Assembly (NCBI RefSeq): GCF_900218065.1
Contig: NZ_OBMU01000001.1
Location: 1,470,623 to 1,534,622 of the forward strand
DNA length: 64,000 bases
Direction: 5' to 3'
DNA from: Novosphingobium sp. Chol11
GTDB lineage: Bacteria > Pseudomonadota > Alphaproteobacteria > Sphingomonadales > Sphingomonadaceae
The translations under genes were made by a program, and so were the position numbers. Positions 45,724 through 52,740 of this stretch are shown in pieces; positions within the stretch are counted from its first letter, which is position 1; the number at the start of each line of letters is the position of its first letter. The notes under the pieces were generated by a model. That model was not told the DNA's origin and did no database searches. It saw only the letters and a list, made by a program, of their open reading frames with translations.

Positions 45724-46418
45724 GCCAGCAGTCGCCGGACGAGATCCGGTACAAGTTCGCTGGCCGGGCCGATGCGGCTCTCTTCAAAATAGAAGCTGCC
45801 TGCAGAGGGTTCCAGATTCAATTCCAACGTGCGTGCCCCTGCGTGGCGTGCCGTTTGAACGAAACCTGCGGCTGGATATACCGCTCCGGACGTGCCTATG
45901 GATAGAAACAGGTCTGCCCGTCGCAGTGCCGTATCGATGAAGTCCATCTGGTAGGGCATTTCACCGAAGAAGACGATGTCGGGACGCAGGCTTTTCCTGC
46001 TGCAGGTCGGGCATTGTGAGCCGGGCGGCAGCGGATCGGACCAGGGCAAGGACTCGCCGCACGCAGTGCAGAGTGCGGACCGAAGCTCCCCATGCATATG
46101 GATCAGGCGCCGGGCGCCGGCTCGTTCATGAAGATCATCGACATTCTGCGTTACGATGAGCAGATCGCCGGGCCACCGAGCGTCCAGTTCCGCCAAGGCG
46201 TGATGAGCGGCGTTAGGTTGAACTTCGTTCAATTTCGCGCGCCGCTCGTCATAGAAGCGATGCACCAGCGCGGCATTGCGCTCCAGCGCCTCAGGCGTAC
46301 AGACATCTTCAACCCGATGCCCCTCCCACAAACCGTCGGGCCCACGAAAAGTCGCGAGGCCGCTTTCGGCCGAGATGCCGGCGCCGGTCAGGATCACGAT
46401 ATTGCGGATGTCTTCCAT
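45720..46418 (-). CDS. cobB: Sirtuin NAD-dependent deacylase (CobB type)
   Basis: 232 residues from the ATG at 46418. NAD-binding TGAGISAESGLATFRG; TQNVDDLHERAG; catalytic His in LIHMHGELRS; four zinc cysteines (CTAC and CPTC). The Y-x-x-R-R segment HRFYDERRAKL matches the class III (desuccinylase-type) sirtuins such as E. coli CobB. Removes acyl groups from lysines. Divergent from dapB, and unrelated to the SIR2 defence protein at 61266. Confidence 0.93.
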   Translation of the reverse strand: MEDIRNIVILTGAGISAESGLATFRGPDGLWEGHRVEDVCTPEALERNAALVHRFYDERRAKLNEVQPNAAHHALAELDARWPGDLLIVTQNVDDLHERAGARRLIHMHGELRSALCTACGESLPWSDPLPPGSQCPTCSRKSLRPDIVFFGEMPYQMDFIDTALRRADLFLSIGTSGAVYPAAGFVQTARHAGARTLELNLEPSAGSFYFEESRIGPASELVPDLVRRLLA

Positions 46419-46523
46419 CTTGCCATCATGTCTGCTGTCCCCGCCGAAAGCTACAGCTTCGCAGATGACAAGGCAGAGCCATTCTGGCATCGGGCGAGCA
46501 GATTTCCAGGGATGAGCGGCATC

Positions 46524-47288
46524 ATGACGAAGATCGGATTATTCGGGGCGGCGGGCCGCATGGGACGCGCGATCGCCCAAGTCGCCGTTGAAGCGGGGCT
46601 GACCATCAGCGGTGGGACGGATCGCGACGGAAGCGGTGATCTGTTGCCGGGGATGCCCATCACGGCAGATCCGCTCGCACTCGCCCAGAAGAGCGACGTG
46701 CTGATCGACTTTTCCGTTCCTGGCGCCCTTGCCGCCCATCTCGATGCCTGCGTCGCCGCAGGCAAGCCCGTGCTGATCGGCACTACTGGGCTTGAGCAGG
46801 CGCACCATCAACTGATCGACAGCGCCGCGCAGCACATTCCGGTTCTGCAGACGGGAAACACGTCACTCGGCGTAAACCTGCTGGCGGCGCTGGTCGAGCA
46901 GGCCGCTGCGCGCCTGGGCGAGGACTGGGACATAGAGATTGTCGAAATGCACCACCGGCAAAAGGTCGATGCGCCTTCGGGTACTGCCCTCCTCTTGGGG
47001 AACGCGGCAGCCCAGGGGCGAGGCATCGATCTAGCAGCTAACAGCGAAAGCGGGCGTGACGGGATCACGGGCGCGCGCAAGCAAGGTACGATCGGCTTCG
47101 CCGCCTTGCGTGGCGGATCGGTAGCGGGCGACCATCAGGTGATCTTCGCGGCGGATGGCGAACGGATCGAACTTGGCCATCGCGCCGAAAGCCGGGTCAT
47201 CTTCGCACGTGGCGCTGTGAAGGGCGCGAACTGGCTGATCGGCCAGCCTGCCGGACGCTATGACATGAAGGCGGTGCTTGGCCTTTGA
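46524..47288 (+). CDS. dapB: 4-hydroxy-tetrahydrodipicolinate reductase
   Basis: 254 residues from the ATG at 46524 (MTKIGLFGAAGRMGRAI); a start at 46512 is possible. Nucleotide-binding GAAGRMG, LIDFSVPGAL, LIGTTGL, and the catalytic/substrate motif MHHRQKVDAPSGTA. Second step unique to lysine and meso-diaminopimelate synthesis. nth follows within 8 bases. Confidence 0.95.
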   Translation: MTKIGLFGAAGRMGRAIAQVAVEAGLTISGGTDRDGSGDLLPGMPITADPLALAQKSDVLIDFSVPGALAAHLDACVAAGKPVLIGTTGLEQAHHQLIDSAAQHIPVLQTGNTSLGVNLLAALVEQAAARLGEDWDIEIVEMHHRQKVDAPSGTALLLGNAAAQGRGIDLAANSESGRDGITGARKQGTIGFAALRGGSVAGDHQVIFAADGERIELGHRAESRVIFARGAVKGANWLIGQPAGRYDMKAVLGL

Positions 47289-47295
47289 TCCGGCA

Positions 47296-47955
47296 ATGAA
47301 CAAGGATCAGATCTTCGATTTTTTCAGCCGCCTTGCGGAAGCCAATCCGGCGCCCCGCACCGAGCTGGAATATGGCAACGACTATCAGCTTCTGGTCGCG
47401 GTCGTCCTGTCCGCACAGGCGACGGACGTCGGCGTCAACAAGGCGACGCGTGCGCTTTTCCAGCAGGTGGAGACGCCCGCCGAGATGGTAGCGTTGGGGG
47501 AGGAAGGACTGAAGCAGCACATCAAGACGATCGGCCTGTTCAATGCCAAGGCAAAGAATGTCATCGCCCTTTCGGAAATCTTGGAGCGCGATTTCGGCGG
47601 AGAGGTGCCGCAGGACCGCGATGTGCTGACCACGCTGCCGGGGGTCGGGCGGAAAACCGCCAATGTGGTGATGAACACGGCTTTCGGGCACGAAACCTTC
47701 GCGGTCGACACACATATTTTCCGCGTCGGCAATCGCACCGGCCTTGCCCCCGGGAAGACGCCCCTCGCTGTCGAACTCAAGCTGGAGAAGCGGGTCCCTG
47801 GCCCTTTTCGCCGGGATGCGCACCATTGGCTCATCCTTCACGGCCGATATGTATGCAAGGCACGGCGGCCGGAATGCTGGCGCTGCATCGTGGCAGATTT
47901 GTGCCGCTACAAGCCCAAGACCCCTCCTCCCAAAGCCGCATCGAAAACCGGCTGA
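47296..47955 (+). CDS. nth: Endonuclease III
   Basis: 219 residues from the ATG at 47296. Helix-hairpin-helix with catalytic Lys in LPGVGRKTANVV, catalytic Asp in FAVDTHIFRV, and the 4Fe-4S ligands in CKARRPECWRCIVADLC (C-x6-C-x2-C-x5-C). Bifunctional glycosylase/AP-lyase for oxidised pyrimidines. Next to dapB, as in several sphingomonads as far as I recall. Confidence 0.95.
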   Translation: MNKDQIFDFFSRLAEANPAPRTELEYGNDYQLLVAVVLSAQATDVGVNKATRALFQQVETPAEMVALGEEGLKQHIKTIGLFNAKAKNVIALSEILERDFGGEVPQDRDVLTTLPGVGRKTANVVMNTAFGHETFAVDTHIFRVGNRTGLAPGKTPLAVELKLEKRVPGPFRRDAHHWLILHGRYVCKARRPECWRCIVADLCRYKPKTPPPKAASKTG

Positions 47956-48058
47956 CCCTTCGCCATTATCCTGCGGTTCAGACAAGCTATGCTATGAAAC
48001 AGTCGGTACGCGTCTGTTGGCGACGTGTGCTCCTTAACGATAATGAGGAGAGACAAGC

Positions 48059-48445
48059 ATGTCCGTCCCTGTTTCCCCAGCGCTGCGGCTGGGCGTCGCC
48101 GTGGCCCTCATGTCCCTGGTCGCCCCAGCGACCGCCAAGACGCGGCCTGACAATCTGGTTGCGAATGGCAAGCCCGTTGACTGCGTGCAGATAAATTCGA
48201 TCCGGCAGACCGATGTCCGCGACGACCGGACGATCGACTTTATTCTGAACGGCAACAAGGTATACCGCAACATCCTGCCAAACAGCTGCCCCAGCCTCGG
48301 CTTCGAGCGCCGTTTCATGTACAAGACGAGCCTTTCGCAGCTCTGCTCGGTGGACATAATCACGGTGTTGTACAGCTCGCCCAACCTGATGCGAGGCGCG
48401 AGCTGCGGGCTCGGCAAGTTCCAACCGATGAAGAAGATCAAATAG
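48059..48445 (+). CDS. Small exported protein of unknown function (DUF6491-like)
   Basis: 128 residues. A signal peptide of about 26 residues (RLGVAVALMSLVAPATA) precedes a mature domain with four cysteines (DCVQINSIRQ, NSCPSLGF, SQLCSV, GASCGLG) that may pair as disulfides. The pattern resembles what I recall of DUF6491, a periplasmic/exported family. Last core gene before the tRNA-Arg island boundary. Confidence 0.65.
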   Translation: MSVPVSPALRLGVAVALMSLVAPATAKTRPDNLVANGKPVDCVQINSIRQTDVRDDRTIDFILNGNKVYRNILPNSCPSLGFERRFMYKTSLSQLCSVDIITVLYSSPNLMRGASCGLGKFQPMKKIK

Positions 48446-48518
48446 TCGGCGCGTCGCTATTTTGGTGCTGGCGTCAGCAGTTCCGCTTTGCTAAGCGGCG
48501 CTTCGCACCAAGCGAAAC

Positions 48519-48560
48519 GCACCCATAGCTCAGCTGGATAGAGCGTTGCCCTCCGAAGGC
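48519..48560 (+). pseudogene. Truncated 5' half of tRNA-Arg (attachment-site remnant)
   Basis: The 42 bases match positions 1-42 of the intact tRNA-Arg at 48729 with a single C-to-T change at 48546 and end abruptly after the anticodon arm, so the copy cannot fold into a tRNA. The match extends from the acceptor 5' strand through the anticodon loop, which is a usual crossover region for tyrosine recombinases. Confidence 0.8.
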
Positions 48561-48593
48561 TCACGTCCAACGCGAGAGCAGCGATTTTATACG

Positions 48594-48659
48594 GGGTTTA
48601 CGAGGGTTTAGGAAGACGGAAGAAAGGACGGACGGAAAAAACTCACCAGAAACTCACCA
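48594..48659 (+). repeat. Direct repeats between the tRNA remnant and tRNA-Arg
   Basis: GGGTTTA occurs at 48594-48600 and 48604-48610, and AACTCACCA occurs at 48640-48648 and 48651-48659. The second motif recurs twice more on the other side of the intact tRNA. Short direct repeats flanking a core resemble arm-type integrase sites. Confidence 0.5.
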
Positions 48660-48728
48660 TGATCGGACAGCCGATTCCGATCGCGGATTGACGTTCTTCG
48701 GCGCAAATCATACGGCTTCATGCCATTC

Positions 48729-48805
48729 GCACCCATAGCTCAGCTGGATAGAGCGCTGCCCTCCGAAGGCAGAGGCCAGAGGTTCGAATCCTCTTGGGTG
48801 CGCCA
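48729..48805 (+). tRNA. tRNA-Arg(CCG)
   Basis: 77 bases including encoded CCA. Acceptor arms GCACCCA/TGGGTGC, D-arm GCTCAGCTGGATAGAGC, anticodon arm CTGCC-CTCCGAA-GGCAG with anticodon CCG, and T-loop GGTTCGAATCC. It marks the left edge of the accessory island. Confidence 0.96.
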
Positions 48806-48873
48806 AATTCTCAAATGAAATCAGCCGGTTGGGAGCGAGGGAGCTGCTCCCATTTGCGGCTTACACAATCCAA

Positions 48874-48948
48874 AACTCACCAACTTCGGCCTCGACCCAG
48901 CGAAAACGGTCGGATTTTAGCCGAAAACGCCGTGCGGAAAACTCACCA
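48874..48948 (+). repeat. Direct repeats AACTCACCA to the right of tRNA-Arg
   Basis: Exact copies at 48874-48882 and 48940-48948, same orientation as the pair at 48640 and 48651. Four copies within 310 bp, symmetrically placed about the intact tRNA, suggest integrase arm-binding sites. Confidence 0.5.
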
Positions 48949-48961
48949 GTCGCAGAACCAC

Positions 48962-48989
48962 TTGCCCCAACTCGGAAAATGGCTATTTT
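48962..48989 (+). promoter_or_regulatory. Candidate promoter of the Mza-like defence operon
   Basis: TTGCCC (48962-48967) and TATTTT (48984-48989) are 16 bases apart and 24 bases before the Phd-like start. GCTA/TAGC arms (48983-48993) overlap the -10 region and could be part of an operator. Confidence 0.35.
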
Positions 48990-49013
48990 AGCTACTCTTA
49001 GTTGGAGCGTGCC

Positions 49014-49211
49014 ATGAGAACGATGTCGGCGAAGGACGCGAAGAACAGCTTCGGGCTGCTCCTTGACTATGCCCGTGCCGCGCCCGTTCGGGTTGAGAAG
49101 CACGGCCGTGCGGTCGTCGTGGTCATCAGCGTCGAGGAGTTTGAGCGGCTGAACCAGTTGGAGATGGGTATCGGGAACGGCGATCGTGCCTCGGCGCCCT
49201 TGGCGTCATAA
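49014..49211 (+). CDS. Phd/YefM-type antitoxin without a toxin partner
   Basis: 65 residues from the ATG at 49014, GGAG 7 bases upstream. The sequence MSAKDAKNSFGLLLDYARA, EKHGRAVVVVISVEEFERL is the standard Phd fold N-terminal DNA-binding part. The last ~20 residues are short, so the toxin-neutralising tail is reduced. No RelE, Doc or PIN gene follows; a methyltransferase starts 6 bases downstream. It may autoregulate the defence operon instead of neutralising a toxin. Confidence 0.8.
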   Translation: MRTMSAKDAKNSFGLLLDYARAAPVRVEKHGRAVVVVISVEEFERLNQLEMGIGNGDRASAPLAS

Positions 49212-49217
49212 TCGGGG

Positions 49218-50843
49218 ATGTTCGTGAGGGGGGACGCGGAAACACTGCCAGCGATTCAACTTGGCGCGCTCCAGGATGCAGCTCCGGACGAAGCCGCCGA
49301 GCAGGACGCCTATCCGGTGATCGACCTGTTCGCCGGTCCGGGCGGGCTTGGCGAGGGCTTCGCGACCGCGTTCGATGGTGAGCAGCGGCGCCGCTTCCGC
49401 AGTGTGGTGTCAATCGAGCGCGATGCCTTTTCGCACGAGACGCTGCTGCTCAGGCATTTCTATCGTCACTTCCCGCTCGGCGAGGCTCCGGACGACTATT
49501 ATGAGTTTCTAGCCGGACAAATCTCCAAGGCTGAACTGTTCGATCGCCATCCCGCCGCCTATGCCCATGCTCGGCAGAGCGCCCTCCGAATTTCGTTGGG
49601 GAAGGAGTCGCACGCCGAGGTGCGCCAGATCATCCGGCAGCGCCTAGCAGGCAGCGATCACTGGGCGTTGGTGGGCGGACCACCCTGCCAAGCCTATTCG
49701 CTGGTCGGTCGCGCCCGGATGAAGGGTGATCCCGAGTTCGAACAAAACGAGAAGCACACCCTCTATCTTGAGTATCTCCAGATCATTGCGGATCACCGTC
49801 CGCCAATTTTTGTCATGGAGAATGTGAAGGGGCTGCTGTCGGCGACGATCGAAGGCAAGTCCACTATCACCCGGATTGTTCGCGACCTTCAGCGCCCTGC
49901 GACTGCCATCCCCGGCGCCCCCGCCGATCTCGGCTATCGACTCTATTCTCTCACCCAAGAGGAAATGGCTGAGGGCGAAGTCGACCCGCGTCTCTTCCTC
50001 GTGCGCGCCGAGGATCACGGCATCCCTCAGGCACGGCACCGGATGTTCATCGTCGGCATCCGCAGCGACCTGAAGGTTCGCCCCTCAACCCTCCGGAAGA
50101 TGACCGCGCCGACCGTGCGTGACACGATCGGCACGCTTCCGCCGATCCGGAGCGGACTATCGAAGGAAAAGGACAGCCGTGACGCATGGCTCTGCGCCAT
50201 CCGCCAGATTTCCAGCATGAACATCCGCCATCAGCTCAACGGGGCGGCTTATGCGGCTGATGTCGCGCGCGAACTGAAGTTCGACAAGCTCGTCGAAATG
50301 CGGTCGCCCCGCTTCAACTCCTCCAACCGCTATGCGATGCGGCGGCCGAACCATGACGTCCTGCGCAGCCTTTATGACGACCGGCTGCCGGTGCTGACCG
50401 CGCACGAGGCGCGCAGCCACATGGCATCCGACCTGCGCCGCTACTTCTACGCGGCGACCTTCGCCGCCACGACCGGACACAGCCCCAAGCTCGCCGACTT
50501 TCCGGTGGGGCTCCTTCCCGATCACCAGAATGTCGAGGAGGGGCGCGCGGGGAAGATGTTCTCCGACCGCTTCCGCGTGCAGCTCGCCGATCATGTGTCG
50601 ACGACCGTCACCTCCCACATCTCGAAGGACGGCCACTACTTCATCCACTATGACCCGTCGCAGTGCCGGAGCCTGACAGTCCGCGAGGCGGCGCGGCTCC
50701 AGACCTTTCCCGACAACTACTTCTTCGCGGGGCCGCGCACGGCGCAGTATCACCAAGTGGGCAACGCCGTCCCGCCTCGCCTCGCCACCCAGATCGCCGC
50801 GATTGTCGCTGAGGTTCTCGACTCCATCCGGAGCGGGCAATGA
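49218..50843 (+). CDS. C5-cytosine DNA methyltransferase
   Basis: 541 residues. Conserved motifs in order: I VIDLFAGPGGLGEGF (about 34-48), IV GGPPCQAYSLVGR with the catalytic Cys, VI FVMENVKGLL, VIII QARHRMFIVG, and X YHQVGNAVPPRLA near the C-terminus. The stretch between motifs VIII and X, the target-recognition region, is long (over 200 residues). Modifies cytosine in an unknown target; in this operon it probably marks self DNA. The ribosome-binding site is weak; overlap ATGA with the Vsr gene. Confidence 0.92.
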   Translation: MFVRGDAETLPAIQLGALQDAAPDEAAEQDAYPVIDLFAGPGGLGEGFATAFDGEQRRRFRSVVSIERDAFSHETLLLRHFYRHFPLGEAPDDYYEFLAGQISKAELFDRHPAAYAHARQSALRISLGKESHAEVRQIIRQRLAGSDHWALVGGPPCQAYSLVGRARMKGDPEFEQNEKHTLYLEYLQIIADHRPPIFVMENVKGLLSATIEGKSTITRIVRDLQRPATAIPGAPADLGYRLYSLTQEEMAEGEVDPRLFLVRAEDHGIPQARHRMFIVGIRSDLKVRPSTLRKMTAPTVRDTIGTLPPIRSGLSKEKDSRDAWLCAIRQISSMNIRHQLNGAAYAADVARELKFDKLVEMRSPRFNSSNRYAMRRPNHDVLRSLYDDRLPVLTAHEARSHMASDLRRYFYAATFAATTGHSPKLADFPVGLLPDHQNVEEGRAGKMFSDRFRVQLADHVSTTVTSHISKDGHYFIHYDPSQCRSLTVREAARLQTFPDNYFFAGPRTAQYHQVGNAVPPRLATQIAAIVAEVLDSIRSGQ

Positions 50844-51262
50844 TGGTTGACACAATCACCAGCGAACGACGGAGCTGGAACATGTCGCGCATCCGCGGAC
50901 GCGACACCAGCCCCGAGCTGCGCTTGCGCTCGCTTCTGCACCGTGCCGGTTTCCGCTTCCGGCTTCACGCGAAGAAGCTGCCGGGGCGGCCGGACATCGT
51001 TCTGCCGCGATACCGGACCGCGATCTTTGTCCACGGCTGTTTTTGGCACCGTCATTCCGGCTGCCGGAATGCGACCACCCCCTCGACCCGCGCCGAGTTC
51101 TGGCAGGAAAAATTCGACACCAATGTGCGTCGCGACGCCCGCAACCGGGCTGATCTGGAGGCGGCAAGCTGGACCGTGATGACCGTGTGGGAGTGCGAGC
51201 TGAAGGCGGACGCCGAAGGAGTTGTCCGGCGCCTCGCGGGCGAGCTGCGCCGGAAGGACTGA
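50840..51262 (+). CDS. Very short patch repair-like endonuclease (Vsr)
   Basis: 140 residues. Vsr hallmarks: RRSWNMSRIRGRDTSPELRLRSLLHRAG at the N-terminus, LPGRPDIVLPRYRTAIFVHGCFWHRH (catalytic Asp, zinc-site residues), and TVMTVWECEL. Classical Vsr nicks T:G mismatches arising from 5-methylcytosine deamination. Next to a cytosine methyltransferase it may repair or act as the restriction nuclease of the operon. Overlaps neighbours by 4 bp and 1 bp. Confidence 0.92.
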   Translation: MMVDTITSERRSWNMSRIRGRDTSPELRLRSLLHRAGFRFRLHAKKLPGRPDIVLPRYRTAIFVHGCFWHRHSGCRNATTPSTRAEFWQEKFDTNVRRDARNRADLEAASWTVMTVWECELKADAEGVVRRLAGELRRKD

Positions 51263-52740
51263 TGGCGAGGCCCCATCATCTTCCGCCCAGTGCGGCAAGT
51301 CTCACGGCGTCGCTCCGCGATCTCGGCTATTCGCTCGAAACCGCGATTGCCGACCTGATCGACAACAGCATCTCGGCCGACGCGACTGACATCCAGATAT
51401 TCTGCGATCTGAGCCGTGCCGCGCCGGTGCTGGTCATCGCCGATAACGGGCGCGGCATGACCGAGGCCGAAGTGATCGCTGCCATGCGGCATGGCGCGAC
51501 CGACCCGCGGAAGAAGCGCGGACCGAAGGATCTCGGACGCTTCGGATTGGGGCTGAAAACCGCGTCCTTCTCCCAGTGCCGCCGGCTTACCGTCGCCAGC
51601 ACGCAGCGTGGCGAACGATCGGGCGCGGAGTGGAACCTGGCGCAAGTTGAGGATGAGGACGACTGGTTCATCGCTGTCCTCGACCAGGAGGAGATCGCCG
51701 CGCAGCCCTTCTTCGATACGCTGGGCGAAACCGGTACGCTGGTCATCTGGCGCGACCTCGACCGGCTGTTCGAGGACGAAACCGGCCAGAAGCGTGACGA
51801 GATCGTCAACGAGAAGCTCGCCGTGGTTGAGCGGCACCTGTCGCTCGTGTTCCACCGCTTCCTCGCCGGCGAGGTGAAAGGCAGGAAAAGGCTGGCGATC
51901 CGGATCAACGGCCACCCAGTCGCGCCCTTCGATCCGTTCTGCCGGAAGAACGCCGCGACCCAGATGCTTCCCGAGGAAACCGTCTGGGTCGACGACGTGG
52001 CGGTCGTGATGCAGCCCTACATCCTGCCGCACCACAGCCGCCTCACGGCGTCGGAATATGACTTCTACCAGGACCGAAGCGACTTCATCTCGAACCAAGG
52101 CGCCTACGTCTACCGCAACGGCCGCCTGATGGCCTGGGGCGATTGGTTTCGGCTGGTGCCCAAGGGCGAAGCCACCAAGCTCGCCCGTGTCCAGATCGAT
52201 TTCCCGAACAGCCTTGACGAAGCCTGGACCATCGATATCAAAAAGTCGCGCGCCCGGCCGCCGCATGCCGTGCGGGAGCGCCTGCGCCAGATCATCAGCC
52301 AGATCACCGCCCGCAGCGTCACCGTGCATCGCGGTCGCGGCCAGAAGCTGTTCCAAGAAAGCCAGGCCCCGCTCTGGGAGCGCTACGCCGATCACGGCGG
52401 CATCCGGTTCGCGATCAACGCGGAGCACCCACTGATCGCGTCTCTCGGCGCACGGCTGTCTGCCGCCGATGCCGCCTCCCTGCGCGTGCTGCTCGATTCG
52501 ATCGCCGCCGCCCTGCCAGTCGAGATGATCTATTCCGACTATTCGACGCACCCGCGCGAGGTGAGCCAGGCGACCGTGGATCAGGAGCAGACGATGGATC
52601 GGCTGAAAAGCCTCAAACAGGTGCTCTACGGCGACGGGCCGGGCGACCCGAAGACCTTCCTCCAGATCGTGCGATCGACGCGCCTTTTCGACGGGCAGAT
52701 CGAGACGGCCGAGAAATTCATCGCAGAGGCTTTCGCATGA
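51262..52740 (+). CDS. GHKL ATPase of MutL/MORC type (Mza-like component)
   Basis: 492 residues from the ATG at 51262. GHKL motifs: SLETAIADLIDNSISADA (N box), VLVIADNGRGM (G1), RFGLGLKTASFSQCRRL (G2). The C-terminal half continues with an S5-like fold region and no zinc-finger CW domain is seen. Prokaryotic MORC/MutL-like ATPases were described in restriction-modification neighbourhoods with Z1 helicases, and one is a defining part of the Mza system. One-base overlap with Vsr, 4-bp with Z1. Confidence 0.88.
   Translation: MARPHHLPPSAASLTASLRDLGYSLETAIADLIDNSISADATDIQIFCDLSRAAPVLVIADNGRGMTEAEVIAAMRHGATDPRKKRGPKDLGRFGLGLKTASFSQCRRLTVASTQRGERSGAEWNLAQVEDEDDWFIAVLDQEEIAAQPFFDTLGETGTLVIWRDLDRLFEDETGQKRDEIVNEKLAVVERHLSLVFHRFLAGEVKGRKRLAIRINGHPVAPFDPFCRKNAATQMLPEETVWVDDVAVVMQPYILPHHSRLTASEYDFYQDRSDFISNQGAYVYRNGRLMAWGDWFRLVPKGEATKLARVQIDFPNSLDEAWTIDIKKSRARPPHAVRERLRQIISQITARSVTVHRGRGQKLFQESQAPLWERYADHGGIRFAINAEHPLIASLGARLSAADAASLRVLLDSIAAALPVEMIYSDYSTHPREVSQATVDQEQTMDRLKSLKQVLYGDGPGDPKTFLQIVRSTRLFDGQIETAEKFIAEAFA

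Noticed and set aside
48519..48560. A second functional tRNA-Arg
   Set aside because: Sequence diverges after the anticodon arm; no T-arm or 3' acceptor strand exists.
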